The position numbers were made by a program, and so were the translations under genes. Source: Paraburkholderia rhynchosiae (GTDB taxonomy: Bacteria; Pseudomonadota; Gammaproteobacteria; Burkholderiales; Burkholderiaceae). Taken from it: a DNA stretch of 41,612 nucleotides. The notes beneath the pieces are model-generated. The model was not told the origin of the DNA. It worked only from the letters and a program-made list of their open reading frames with translations, and made no database searches. Positions 1-9,059 of the stretch are shown in pieces. Each line of letters begins with the position of its first letter. Positions within the stretch are counted from its first letter, which is position 1. The stretch is from the NCBI RefSeq assembly GCF_002879865.1, contig NZ_PNXY01000042.1:1-41612 (forward strand), in the 5' to 3' direction.

Positions 1-92
1 CGGCTCGTCAGACGGGCATCGCCCAGATTTGCCGCGCCGAATTCGATGTCGGCCCAGTCGTCCTGGTCATCCTGATTGTCGGTCGAAGGCAA
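1..92 (-). CDS. Tn5-like (IS4-family) transposase, N-terminus only
   Basis: The gene runs off the left edge on the minus strand. The visible 30 residues include DWADIEFGAANLGDARLTSR, which I recognise as the typical opening of Tn5/IS50-like transposases (DNA-binding N-terminal domain). No ATG is in frame; a TTG at 92-90, directly after an in-frame TAA, is the best start. Only the N-terminus can be seen, so catalytic residues and intactness are unknown. The family call comes from recall of similar N-termini, not from a search. Confidence 0.5.
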   Translation of the reverse strand, partial: MPSTDNQDDQDDWADIEFGAANLGDARLTS

Positions 93-458
93 TTACGTGT
101 AGTTCCTGTGGCGGTGCCTCAAGTTAACACCGCCTCAAGCTGTTTACAAGCGCTATCCCCGCGCAGATGTGGGTAATCCTGAGCTCCTATGGAGGCTGGT
201 GCAACAGAACCGCCGCAGCAACCGCGGTAGGGACGCTTTTCGCCGAACGCGGCGTTGGCGCTGTCCAGGCGCCGATCAGCCCCGCCTGGCTCACCGGATC
301 TAATAACGCTCGATCAGGCGAAGGATGACCGTCACGCGCGAACCGTCGGACAGATGGCGGGTGCCATCTCGCCCGGTCTGGTCGAAGAGCGAGCCGCGGA
401 TCGATGCCGCGATGCATGCTAGCGCTACCGAAACGGCGGTGTCCGTTGTTGGCCTGCC
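93..458. other. Stretch without a recognisable gene
   Basis: This lies between the transposase start and the stop of the LysR gene. A short minus-strand open stretch (about 440-299) ends in DGSRVTVILRLIERY and a stop, and may be the tail of a decayed gene I cannot name. The other open frames here are shadows without a ribosome-binding site. No clear terminator was found. Confidence 0.4.
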
Positions 459-1376
459 TCAGCCACCATTCAAATTGCCGCCAGTTTTTGCCCAACTCCT
501 TACCGCATCGGAGAACAGCCTTAGGCCAGTAGGTAGATGGCGATTCGCCGGATAGTAGAGGCACAACCCTGGGAAGGATGGGCTCCATTCCGCCAACAGA
601 CGCACGAGCCGCCCTGCCGCGATGTGCTCGCTGACGTGATTAACGGGCATCCACGCTATGCCAATGCCTGCAAGCGCCGCCTGCACGACAAGGTTAAGAT
701 CGTCGAGCGTCAGTGCGCCATCAACGCCGACATGGGCACTTCTGCCCCGACGTATCAATTCCCACTCGAGCAGTGCTCCGCTTCCAAAACGGAAGCAGAT
801 GCAACGATGATCCGCCAACTCGTGCGGTTCCTTTGGAAGGCCGTGCCGTTCCAGATACGCGGGCGATGCTATCGCAGCAAAAGTCATTGCTGGCTGGAAC
901 TGGACTGCGATCATGTCGCGTGGCACATCGTCGCGCAACCGAATGCCGGCATCGAAGCCGTTCGCCACGATGTCGATGAGTCTCGAGTCTGTTACGAATT
1001 CGACGTGAATGTCTGGGTAGTGTTCGACAAATGCGGGCACGACATGCCGCACTAAGGGCAGCGCTGATGCTGCCGACGCGCTGATCTTGATGGTTCCAGT
1101 CGGTCGATCTCCCGTTGACACGACTTCGTTGATGGCGTCTTCCAGATCGCTTACAGCGGGGCGTACTCTACGGAAAAGCTTCTCCCCCGCTTCCGTCAAC
1201 GCAACTGACCTCGTGGTGCGGTTGAACAGGCGGACCGACAACTTGGCTTCAAGGCCCCGCATGGAATGGCTCAACGCTGATGGTGATATTCCCAGTAGGC
1301 GTGCCGCCGCACGGAAGCTTTGCTGCTCGGCAATTGCGATAAACGCGGATAACTCAGGAAGTCCAGCCCGTGCCAT
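459..1376 (-). CDS. LysR-family transcriptional regulator
   Basis: This is a 305-aa protein of normal LysR length. The winged helix-turn-helix is in residues 1-62 (FIAIAEQQSFRAAARLLGIS then a recognition helix with SALSHSMRGLEAKL). A LysR substrate-binding domain follows from about residue 90, with the usual GxI...ASPAYL and ALAGIGIAWMP patterns. It is transcribed divergently from the two aldo-keto reductases and the SDR, with 160 bp between, so it probably controls them and represses itself, as is common in the family. The start ATG at 1376 opens directly on the HTH. The effector cannot be told from sequence; its place beside reductases suggests an aldehyde or quinone-type signal, which is only inference. 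Confidence 0.9.
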   Translation of the reverse strand: MARAGLPELSAFIAIAEQQSFRAAARLLGISPSALSHSMRGLEAKLSVRLFNRTTRSVALTEAGEKLFRRVRPAVSDLEDAINEVVSTGDRPTGTIKISASAASALPLVRHVVPAFVEHYPDIHVEFVTDSRLIDIVANGFDAGIRLRDDVPRDMIAVQFQPAMTFAAIASPAYLERHGLPKEPHELADHRCICFRFGSGALLEWELIRRGRSAHVGVDGALTLDDLNLVVQAALAGIGIAWMPVNHVSEHIAAGRLVRLLAEWSPSFPGLCLYYPANRHLPTGLRLFSDAVRSWAKTGGNLNGG

Positions 1377-1418
1377 TGATGTGATTTCCTCAACAGGTCG
1401 TGAAACGCAAGCACCATT

Positions 1419-1438
1419 GTTGAGTGTAATACATCAAC
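1419..1438. promoter_or_regulatory. Candidate LysR-type binding box
   Basis: Within the lysR/AKR divergent region lies GTTGA-N10-TCAAC, a perfect 5-bp inverted repeat that contains the T-N11-A pattern typical of LysR operators. It is 43 bp upstream of the lysR start and about 100 bp upstream of the AKR start, suitable for dual control. Binding is inferred. Confidence 0.45.
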
Positions 1439-1536
1439 CTACACTGTGTTGTCCAGTCCGTGAACTCATTACCAAGTCGCATCTGCCCGGCAAGCCGCGC
1501 GCGCGGCGCTGTCAGTCGCGATGGAAAGGAGAAGAC

Positions 1537-2526
1537 ATGAAAACCCGTAAGCTCGGAAAGATCGGTCCCGAAGTATCCGCGCTAGGCTTCGGCTGCATGG
1601 GTCTGGACTTCGGCTATGCCAATAAGGTCAGTCGTGCGGACGGCGTTGCGCTCATCCGCGCGGCGGCGCAACGTGGCGTCACGTTTTTCGACACCGCCGA
1701 AGTCTATGGCCCCTTCACCAATGAAGAAATGGTAGGCGAAGCACTTCGACCGATTCGAGATCAGGTCGTGATCGCCACGAAATTCGGCTTCAACATCATT
1801 GATGGCAAGCAGGTAGGGCTCAACAGTCGGCCTGAAAATATCAGGAAGGTTGCTGACGAGTCCCTGAAGCGGCTCGGCATCGACGTTATCGACCTCTTCT
1901 ATCAGCATCGCGTCGATCCTGCCGTTCCCATCGAAGACGTGGCGGGCGCGGTAAAAGGCCTGATCGACGAAGGAAAGGTCCGCTATTTCGGACTATCTGA
2001 ACCTGGCGCGCAAACAGTGCGTCGCGCTCACGCCGTGCAGCCGATTGCCGCGTTGCAGAATGAATACTCGCTGTGGACGCGCGGGCCCGAAACGAATGGG
2101 ATCCTCGCCGCCTGCGAAGAACTTGGTATCGGTCTGGTTCCCTACAGCCCGCTCGGCAAAGGCTTTTTGACCGGTGCCATGAGCAAAGACACGCGACTCG
2201 GTGAAGGCGACTTCCGCAACCTGCTGCCGCGATTTACGCCCGAAGCGATGGAGAAAAATCAGGCGTTAATCGATCTGCTTCGCCGCATCGCCGAAGAAAA
2301 AGAAGCAACGCCGGCGCAAATCGCACTTGCTTGGTTGCTCGCGAAAAAGCCATGGATCGTACCGATCCCCGGAACCACGAAGCTGCATCGGCTCGAGGAA
2401 AACCTTGCCGCTATAGATGTTGCGCTGACGCCGGGCGATCTGGATGCCATCGGCCACGCGCTCGCCGCCATCGACATCGAAGGTGAGCGCTATCCGGCGC
2501 AGCTCCTTGCCACGACGGGACTCTAA
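1537..2526 (+). CDS. Aldo/keto reductase (first of a tandem pair)
   Basis: A 329-aa NADPH-dependent aldo/keto reductase of the YakC/AKR13-like type, a soluble TIM barrel. The catalytic tetrad is visible: Asp52 and Tyr57 (FFDTAEVYGPF), Lys82 (ATKFGF) and His124 (FYQHRVDP). The C-terminal NADP-binding part is also present (IPGTTKLHRLEENL). The frame is open far upstream, but the ATG at 1537 follows a strong AAAGGAGAAG ribosome-binding site and begins with the family's usual MKTRKLG. It is the first gene after the divergent LysR regulator and is followed 96 bp later by a close paralogue. It likely reduces an aldehyde or ketone; the substrate is unknown. Confidence 0.9.
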   Translation: MKTRKLGKIGPEVSALGFGCMGLDFGYANKVSRADGVALIRAAAQRGVTFFDTAEVYGPFTNEEMVGEALRPIRDQVVIATKFGFNIIDGKQVGLNSRPENIRKVADESLKRLGIDVIDLFYQHRVDPAVPIEDVAGAVKGLIDEGKVRYFGLSEPGAQTVRRAHAVQPIAALQNEYSLWTRGPETNGILAACEELGIGLVPYSPLGKGFLTGAMSKDTRLGEGDFRNLLPRFTPEAMEKNQALIDLLRRIAEEKEATPAQIALAWLLAKKPWIVPIPGTTKLHRLEENLAAIDVALTPGDLDAIGHALAAIDIEGERYPAQLLATTGL

Positions 2527-2622
2527 GTCGATCCGTCAAGCGCAATCCGATGCGACACAGCGCTGGCCGTCGCCACGGCAGCGCTGGTCGCGCCTGAGCC
2601 AGATTTATATAGGTATCGCAAC

Positions 2623-3618
2623 ATGCAAAAACGAAAACTTGGGAATAGCGGTCTTGAAGTCTCGGCCCTTGGGCTTGGCTGCATGGGACTGAGCCACGCC
2701 TACGGCTCCGCAGTGGACACGGACGCGGGCATTGCGCTCATTCGCAGCGCTGTCGAGCGCGGCGTCACGTTTTTTGACACAGCGGAAGCGTACGGGCCAT
2801 TCACGAATGAAGACCTGGTCGGAGAAGCGCTTGAGCCTTTCCGCAATGATGTTGTGATCGCCACGAAGTTCGGCTTCGACATCGACTTGAATACGGGCGA
2901 ACGCCTCTCCGGCACGAACAGTCGCCCTGAACATATCCGGGAGGTTGCAGAAGCGTCGCTAAAGCGGCTTCGTGTCGAAGCCATCGACCTTTTCTATCAA
3001 CACAGGGTCGATCCCGCAGTGCCGATTGAGGACGTGGCAGGCACCGTAAAAGACCTGATTGCCGAAGGAAAGGTCAAGCATTTTGGTTTATCCGAAGCAA
3101 GCGCTCAGACAATCCGACGCGCACACGCTGTTCAGCCTGTGGCGGCCTTGCAAAGCGAATATTCGCTTTGGTATCGCGGACCGGAAACTGAAATTCTGCC
3201 AACGCTAGAAGAACTCGGCATCGGTTTCGTGCCGTTTAGTCCACTCGGCGCTGGATTTCTGACCGGCAAGATCGACGCATCAACGACATTCGACAGTACG
3301 GACTTCCGCGCCAGCGTTCCCCGATTCGCGCCTGAAGCGCGGGAAGCGAACCTCGCGCTAGTCGAATTGGTGCGTGCCGTCGCAGACAAGAATGGCTGTA
3401 CGCCAGCGCAAATCGCACTTGCCTGGTTGCTCGCTCAAGAGCCATGGATCATACCGATCCCCGGCACTACAAAGCCGCACCGGCTCGAAGAAAACCTTGG
3501 CGCCGTACACGTCGAACTGACGACTGACGATTTGCAATCTATCAGCGACGCAGCCGCAAAAATTCCGCTACAGGGCGAACGCCTCCCCGGAGCCGCCCTC
3601 CGGATGACAGGGCTGTAA
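2623..3618 (+). CDS. Aldo/keto reductase (second of a tandem pair)
   Basis: A 331-aa paralogue of the preceding gene, colinear over the whole length with long identical blocks (RGVTFFDTAE, YQHRVDPAVPIEDVAG, PAQIALAWLLA). The tetrad is Asp52, Tyr57, Lys82 and His127. A short insertion near residue 90 (DLNTGERLSG) lengthens the loop after the catalytic Lys strand, which may change the substrate. The ribosome-binding site is weak. It probably arose by tandem duplication and is probably read from the same promoter as the first copy. Confidence 0.9.
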   Translation: MQKRKLGNSGLEVSALGLGCMGLSHAYGSAVDTDAGIALIRSAVERGVTFFDTAEAYGPFTNEDLVGEALEPFRNDVVIATKFGFDIDLNTGERLSGTNSRPEHIREVAEASLKRLRVEAIDLFYQHRVDPAVPIEDVAGTVKDLIAEGKVKHFGLSEASAQTIRRAHAVQPVAALQSEYSLWYRGPETEILPTLEELGIGFVPFSPLGAGFLTGKIDASTTFDSTDFRASVPRFAPEAREANLALVELVRAVADKNGCTPAQIALAWLLAQEPWIIPIPGTTKPHRLEENLGAVHVELTTDDLQSISDAAAKIPLQGERLPGAALRMTGL

Positions 3619-3668
3619 TGTGTACGTTGAGCGGCCGCAGACCTGATTAATGAAGTAGGAGAAAAAAC

Positions 3669-4502
3669 ATGAGCAAAGACGTTATCGTCATCATAGGTGC
3701 GGGTGGTATTGGCGTCGTTATCGGTCGCCAGCAAGGCTTCGGGAAAATCGTCTTGCTGGCGGATTTCAATGAAAAGACGCTGGACAGCGCCGCACGATCG
3801 ATGCGCGAAGCGGGTTACACGGTCGAGATTCAGCTAGTGGATGTCACGTCTCGTGACTCGGTACAGAAGTTGGCAGCGAAGGCCGCCGCACTCGGTAGCG
3901 TCGTGCAGGTAGTCAACACCGCAGGCGTTTCCCCCAATATGGCGTCCGTCGAAGGCGTCCTGAAGGTCGACCTTTACGGCGCTGCTGTGGTGTTCGATGA
4001 ATTCGGCATGGTCATTGCGCCCAACGGGGCCGGACTCATTATTTCGAGCATGGCCGGTCATATGATGCCCGCGCTGCCGCCTGAGCAAGATCACGCATTG
4101 CTCCATACGCCGACCGAAGAACTGCTTCGTCTTCCGTTTCTTCAACCCGATGCGATACCAAACTCGGTCGTCGCCTATATGCTTGCAAAGCGCGCTAATC
4201 ATCTGCGCGTTCAGGCATCGGCCATGACGTGGGGCGAGCGTGGTGCGCGCGTTAATTCCATCAGCCCCGGCATCATCGTCACGCCACTTGCACTGCACGA
4301 ATTGAACTCGGAGATCGGCGATATGTATCGGGCCATGGTGGACGCGTCACCAGCGAAGCGAATGGCCCCGCCCGACGAGATTGCTGTAGCGGCGTCTTAT
4401 CTGCTCGGCCCCACCGCCGGATTCATCACAGGCAGCGACCTGTTGATCGACGGCGGCGTGATCGCTGCAATGAAGACAGGTAAATTGCCCGCCCCGAACT
4501 GA
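3669..4502 (+). CDS. SDR-family NAD(P)-dependent oxidoreductase
   Basis: A 277-aa short-chain dehydrogenase. The Rossmann motif is slightly altered (GAGGIGVVIGR at residues 10-20 instead of TGxxxGIG). The NAG motif is present (NTAG, 83-86), as are the catalytic Ser (SSM, 126-128) and the Tyr170-x-x-x-Lys174 pair (YMLAK). The C-terminal part has the usual SPGIIVTPL and ITGSDLLIDGG. An insertion of about 25 residues between Ser and Tyr is longer than in classical members. A GTAGGAG site lies 7 bp before the ATG. It follows the AKR pair by 50 bp, so a three-gene reductase operon is likely. Confidence 0.88.
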   Translation: MSKDVIVIIGAGGIGVVIGRQQGFGKIVLLADFNEKTLDSAARSMREAGYTVEIQLVDVTSRDSVQKLAAKAAALGSVVQVVNTAGVSPNMASVEGVLKVDLYGAAVVFDEFGMVIAPNGAGLIISSMAGHMMPALPPEQDHALLHTPTEELLRLPFLQPDAIPNSVVAYMLAKRANHLRVQASAMTWGERGARVNSISPGIIVTPLALHELNSEIGDMYRAMVDASPAKRMAPPDEIAVAASYLLGPTAGFITGSDLLIDGGVIAAMKTGKLPAPN

Positions 4503-5128
4503 TGATCTGCAGCGCGAGTGCTGCCAGCCGCCAGTTCTTCCTCTCCACTCCGCCCACGTCGATTGACGGTACGACGTACCCACAACATGAAAGTATGAGC
4601 AGGACGCCGCAGTGAATTTGACGTCGATCATCGTCTGTCATGAGAGACGCACGTCTGCTGCGCGTTCTCCCTTCGATTCTTCACGCTCGGTCGTGCAGGG
4701 AACGCCGACATCGGCTCGGGAACACTGACCGGATTCGCAGCGCTACCTGAAAATCACCGCGTTCAGTGTGACAGCATCGATGGGCAAGGGCTATAGTTGC
4801 GCAAGCGCAGATTCTCTTTGCGTTTGGCTGAATTAATCCCGCGTCTGCTTCATTTGCAACACCCCTGGTGCTTGCGCAGTCCTCAATGTGTTGCATCCAC
4901 CGGTCAAATCGACCGACTGAAAACGGTTACCCCAAAGTGAACCGCTTGACTCAGGTCAACGGCCACCTGTTCGGTCCGCGTCATTCTCAACATAGGTTCG
5001 CGGTTTGTGCAGGGCGCCTTTCGGCGGCGCCTTAAGCGCTCTTGTGCCGGCCACAGCAAATCACAGCTGCGCCAGCGACGCCAAACGTCGTCGCCTCGCA
5101 CAATGTCCCTAATGGAATTGACACCAAG
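4503..5128. other. Intergenic stretch without a recognised gene
   Basis: The 625 bp between the SDR stop and the ATPase fragment have no open frame with a plausible start and ribosome-binding site. The small minus-strand frames are low-complexity shadows. I saw no clear terminator hairpin with a T-run. Confidence 0.4.
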
Positions 5129-5684
5129 ATGCAGGCAAGTCCCGTTGATTCCGCCCCAGACCTGGCAGCACGCGATGCCGAATCTGCATCGCCTGTCGGG
5201 CGCGTCGACATGCGGCGTGGTCTGTCGCACGCGCAGGTAGAAGAACAGCGCGCCCGTTTCGGCCGAAACTTCGTAGACTCGAAAGCCCGCCGCACCTGGT
5301 GGCAGACGCTTAAGGAAGTACTGAGCGAGCCCATGTTTCTTCTGCTCCTCGGCGCGACCGGCATCTACTTTCTGCTTGGCGATGTGTCGGAGGCCCTGGC
5401 GCTTCTCGCATTTGTCGGCGCGATTGTCCTGATGACCGTTTTTCAAAGCCATTGTACCGCTCGGGTACTCGACTCTCTTCGCGAACTGTCCGCGCCCCGG
5501 GCGCAGGTACTTCGGGACGGTCAGCGGCAACTCGTTTCCGCAGCCGAACTGGTGCCAGGCGGCGTCGTTTTCGTCGATGAAGGCGCTCGCGTCCCGGCCG
5601 ACGGCATCGTAACAGAAGCTCACGAGCTGAGCGTGGACGAGTCGCTCATGACGGGCGAATCCGTTTCGGTGAGCAAGTCCGTTG
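5129..5684 (+). pseudogene. Cation-transporting P-type ATPase, N-terminal fragment
   Basis: About 185 residues remain of a protein that is normally some 850-900 aa. It shows the cation-ATPase N-terminal domain (GLSHAQVEEQRARFGRN), the first membrane hairpin (EPMFLLLLGATGIYFLL... then ALLAFVGAIVLMTV) and most of the actuator domain, with the TGES loop (SLMTGESVSVSKSVG). The phosphorylation motif DKTG and everything after it are missing, because an IS6-like terminal sequence begins right after VSKSVG. The remnant cannot pump ions. The start is uncertain; the frame is open to 5042 and the ATG at 5129 is the best of several weak candidates. Confidence 0.75.
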
Positions 5685-5996
5685 GGTTCTGGTGCGAATT
5701 CGTGGTGAGCTAAAGTGGAGGCTTTAGCGGCGGTGATGCAGGATGGCGAAGAAGCTCCGGGATCTGGACGAGCTGTTCAAAGGTCGGCACGTTGAACGCG
5801 AACTCATCATTCTCTGTGTGCGCTGGTATTGCCGCTACAAGCTCTCGTATCGGGACCTCGTTGAAATGATGGTGGAACGCGGACTGCACGTCGCACATAC
5901 GACCATCATGCGCTGGGTCCAACGCTACGTGCCGGACTTCGAGAAGCGTTGGGCCCGTTATGCGCGCAAAACCTGCCGCTCGTGGCGCGTCGATTT
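5685..5996 (+). mobile_element. IS6-family element, left part only
   Basis: The left end begins at about 5685 with GGTTCTGGTGCGAATT, similar to the terminal inverted repeat of IS6/IS26-like elements, and cuts the ATPase gene. The transposase begins at 5743, and homology stops at about 5996 in mid-gene. No matching right end was found downstream, so the element is a remnant, probably left by a recombination that brought in the next segment. Confidence 0.65.
5743..5996 (+). pseudogene. IS6-family transposase, truncated
   Basis: About 84 residues of an IS6 transposase (normally about 235 aa): the N-terminal zinc-finger/HTH part with YCRYKLSYRDLVEMMVERG, HTTIMRWVQRYVPDFEKRW and RSWRVD. The family next has the first catalytic Asp in a DETY-type motif; here the sequence changes to unrelated residues right after RSWRVD. 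The DDE core is therefore absent and the gene is dead. The frame stays open to 6102 only by chance fusion with the downstream DNA. Confidence 0.8.
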
Positions 5997-6094
5997 GTTG
6001 CCATGCTTTGGGCGCGCTCGGTCGAACCCGGCGTCGAACAACGATGCTGGCCGTACCGACTCCCCTCACCCGGATTTAATGGCACGCTTGCAGC

Positions 6095-6911
6095 GATGGT
6101 GACGGCTGATTATCAGCTCCGCGGCGCGGATGGTGCCGACAACAGGACGCGGCACTGGCTGCAATGCCACGCAGCTCGGGTGAGCCTCGGAGTGCGCTGG
6201 CGCGACGCCCAGGCGCGTACCACTGCCGCTGCGCGCCTTGGACTTGCCAGATGGGACAACGGATCGCCCGAGACATCGTGGAAGGACAGTGCATGGCTCG
6301 CGCTCGTCTCGCCTTTTGGCGTTCGATTCGCGACGTCAAACTTTACAAACTGGTCAACGGAACCGCGTGCCAGCAAATCGCTGCGGAAGGCGGCAAACGT
6401 CGCGCGTGAGCAGGCGCGTCATGACGCGATGTGGGCGGCCAGTAATGGCGCGTGCCTGACCTGCTCGGACGCTGACGGCTGGCACGTGACCGATGCAATC
6501 GCTCCGGTCGATCTTGATGTTTTCCGCCGTCGATTGCTAGGCTGGCAAAACGGGCGCCCATGGTGCTGGCTTTATCGGTCGGCCGAAAGGCGCTTCGTTG
6601 CCAGATGGGATCACGCACCACTGCAGGCGCTCGGCGCCACGCCACGCGAGGCAATTGCTACTCTGCGGCGTTGCGCGATCGATTATCAGCGCATCTGTCA
6701 AATCACCTTGCCAATTGCTCCGCAAGCGTTGACCATCGCGCCCGAGCCGATAGCGACGCAATCAACGACACACTACCGCTTTTCCGTGGGCGCTGCCCGG
6801 TGCGCCGAAAGCTTCTGGTCGCACGCACGAATCCTTGCTGAAGCGGCCCGCAAATTCCATCGCGAAAGCGGATCCTGGCAACCCAACGAAAAGGAGCAAA
6901 ATGGCGGATAA
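6095..6911 (+). CDS. Hypothetical protein, possibly lacking its true N-terminus
   Basis: An open frame of about 271 aa that I do not recognise. It is rich in Trp, Arg and Ala, has Cys residues near CLTCSD and PWCW, and no membrane segment or signal peptide. The frame is continuous back to 5949, where it overlaps the IS6 transposase in another phase, so the 5' end was probably lost when the IS6 remnant formed. The ATG at 6095 has no good ribosome-binding site. It could be a coding remnant or a chance open frame in GC-rich DNA. Confidence 0.3.
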
Positions 6912-7096
6912 AGCACATCAGCGTGGTCGAGCAAAGTCGCGTGACCGTCGCTGCAAACCATTGAATTGACAGCTGCGACCGTCTGAGAGCAAGTAGAACC
7001 AACTTTAGTTGAAATTTAGTACCAACTAATGAGATGGTCCCTCCCGCCTCGCGAGTGAGTTAGCCTAGCGGTGCTAAATCCCGATCGGAGACCATC

Positions 7097-8119
7097 ATGG
7101 AAGACGTGACACTCGTTGGCATTGATTTAGGGAAACACACGTTCCACTTGCATGGGCAGGACAAGAAAGGAAAAGGCCTGTTTCGCAAGAAGCTAAACCG
7201 CAAGCAGACGATCGAATTCTTCGCGACGTTCCATGCCTGCACCGTGGTGATGGAGGCCTGTGCCGGCGCACATCACATGGCTCGCAAGCTGGCGTCGTTT
7301 GGACATCAGGTTAAGCTTATCTCGCCGCAGTTCGTCCGGCCCTTCGTCAAGTCGAACAAGAATGATTTCGTCGACGCAGAAGCCATCTGCGAAGCAGCTT
7401 CCCGGCCGGCCATGCGATTCGTGACTCCAAAAACAGAGGCGCGGCAAGTCCTTTCAGCGTTGCACCGGGTTCGCGAATCTTTGGTGCGAGATCGGACGAA
7501 GACCGTAAACCAAGTCCACGGATTTCTGCTGGAGTTTGGCGTCAGCTTGCCCGTCGGGAAAGCCACTATGACGCGCCTTGCGGCTATCCTCGCTGAACAT
7601 TCTCTTCCACCGACTCTTGTAGTGATCCTTGAGCGATTGCATGCCCACTATAAATATCTTAACGAACAGGTCACGGAAAACGACAAGGAAATATCCCGTC
7701 ACCTTGCCGCCGATGAACTCGGCCAGCGTTTGCTCGCTATTCCTGGCGTGGGCCCCATCACAGCAAGCGTGCTAACGGCGGAGATGGGTGATGGAACCCA
7801 GTATCAGAACAGTCGCGATTTCGCAGCTGCGGTCGGGTTAGTGCCACGGCAGTACAGTACAGGCGGGCGGGCCAACCTCCTCGGTATCAGCAGACGGGGG
7901 GACAAGAACATTCGGCGATTGCTCGTGTCGTGCGCGCGCTCGTACATGATGCGACTAGACAAGCAGACCGGCGCCTTAGCAGATTGGGTTCGAACCCTGC
8001 TGACGCGACGGCACTCGAACGTCGTCGCCTGCGCACTCGCCAACAAATTGGCAAGAACGGCTTGGGCAATGGCCACGCACCATACTGTATTCCACAGTGA
8101 TCCGACCGCTGTTGTTTGA
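7097..8119 (+). CDS. IS110/IS1111-family DEDD transposase
   Basis: A 340-aa, full-length recombinase. The N-terminal RuvC-like DEDD domain is visible: Asp10 (GIDLGKHTF), Glu53 (VVMEACAGAHH), and Asp90 and Asp93 (KSNKNDFVDAEAI). The C-terminal Transposase_20 domain has the helix-hairpin-helix LLAIPGVGPITASVL and the serine-containing region GLVPRQYSTGGRANLLGISRRGDKNIRRLL that supplies the catalytic Ser in IS110 enzymes. The ATG at 7097 follows a CGGAG site. Family members work with an element-encoded bridge RNA. No frameshift was seen, so the protein is likely functional. Confidence 0.92.
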   Translation: MEDVTLVGIDLGKHTFHLHGQDKKGKGLFRKKLNRKQTIEFFATFHACTVVMEACAGAHHMARKLASFGHQVKLISPQFVRPFVKSNKNDFVDAEAICEAASRPAMRFVTPKTEARQVLSALHRVRESLVRDRTKTVNQVHGFLLEFGVSLPVGKATMTRLAAILAEHSLPPTLVVILERLHAHYKYLNEQVTENDKEISRHLAADELGQRLLAIPGVGPITASVLTAEMGDGTQYQNSRDFAAAVGLVPRQYSTGGRANLLGISRRGDKNIRRLLVSCARSYMMRLDKQTGALADWVRTLLTRRHSNVVACALANKLARTAWAMATHHTVFHSDPTAVV

Positions 8120-8354
8120 GAAGACGGCTAACACTGCATCACCCAACTGCTTTTGCGACGACTGAAATTTGATGACGTGAACGGCATAACGGCCTGACGG
8201 ACAACCTGGACAACTAATCGGCCTTTTAAAGCCGCCCAACTTTTTAGGACTGTCAGGCGCGAATCTCATCGTGGCGCGAGGAGCGATCCTCACAACGACG
8301 CCGAATAGATTTGTGCAAGCCAACAACGACATTGAAAATCAGGGTTGCAAAAAT
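8120..8354 (+). ncRNA. Candidate bridge RNA region in the IS1111 right end
   Basis: This 235-bp non-coding stretch lies between the transposase stop and the right inverted repeat. In IS1111-type elements the bridge RNA is known to be encoded in the right end. Here CAACTAAT at 8211-8218 repeats the left-tip sequence at 7023-7030 and the complement of the right tip, as a donor-binding guide would. CCAACTTT at 8236-8243 also occurs in the left flank (6999-7006), as a target guide might. Short repeats of 8 bp can arise by chance, so the call rests mainly on position and family. Confidence 0.35.
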
Positions 8355-8425
8355 GGGAGGGACCATAGATTAGTTGTGTGAGCGGAAGCGTACTTCGACG
8401 AAAAATGGCAACGTGAATCGCACTA

Positions 8426-8444
8426 TTAGGATAAGTTTTCTTAT
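8426..8444. repeat. Palindromic site split by the group II intron (5' part)
   Basis: With the intron removed, TTAGGATAAG-TTTT-CTTATCTTAA is rebuilt (8426-8444 joined to 10846-10850): a 10-bp inverted repeat with one mismatch around a TTTT centre. It lies just upstream of a tyrosine recombinase gene, so it may be that enzyme's core or accessory recombination site; this role is inferred. It also contains the intron's IBS1 and IBS2. Confidence 0.45.
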
Positions 8445-9059
8445 GTGCGACGTGAGGTCGCTTCGTTCGTTGTTTTACCGTCGATGTCTGGCGGGAGGAA
8501 ACCGGGCGTTCCGTCGCCCGTAGTCTATTGGTGCATGCGGGGCTGGTAGCGGCGCCGTGTGAAGCCACCGAGACAATGTAGCCCGGCGCAAGCTAAGCCG
8601 TGGTCGTGAGACGACGGTGCCTCTGCGAGTGTCAATGCGGAGGGGGCGCTAGACTGGATGGCAGGGTTAAGGCATTTGAACTGCTGATAAACATCGTTAA
8701 CTTAGACGGGCCAAAGACACTGATAGGCCCCACCCAAAACGGGAACGTAGCAGGTCTGCCCTTTATAAGATGGGGCAGCGCGGACATGGTGCTACCGGTG
8801 GAGAAGCAGAACCTAAACCATTCCTGCGAACGATGCGGAACACGGAAACCCCGTATCTCTGCCCAGTCGGGCAAGCCGACCGTGAGGAAAGCTGTTGGAG
8901 GTGCGGGAACAGGAGTGCGGAGAAAGCGAACGCCGTCCTGTAATCGGACGGATAGGGATTGCGCCGCAAGGCAACATCATCCTACGCGAAAGCGGGCAGA
9001 CTTCCGCATGGTCTTTCGTCACGAAAGAGTCTGACGAACCTTCAAAGGAGGAGAAGCAA

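Larger units (their letters stand above)
7023..8376 (+). mobile_element. IS110-family element (IS1111-like, with terminal inverted repeats)
   Basis: A 12-bp perfect inverted repeat, ATGGTCCCTCCC at 7034-7045 and its complement at 8355-8366, flanks an IS110 transposase. Outside it a second block matches in inverted orientation (CAACTAAT at 7023-7030, ATTAGTTG at 8369-8376). Subterminal inverted repeats mark the IS1111 subgroup; plain IS110 members lack them. The non-coding part is only about 50 bp at the left but about 235 bp at the right. The element looks intact. No target duplication is expected for this family. The exact tips are uncertain by a few bases. Confidence 0.75.

Noticed and set aside
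1087..1536. Upstream part of the first aldo-keto reductase frame
   Set aside because: It is antisense to lysR and its promoter region; the ATG at 1537 has the only good ribosome-binding site and the family's N-terminus.
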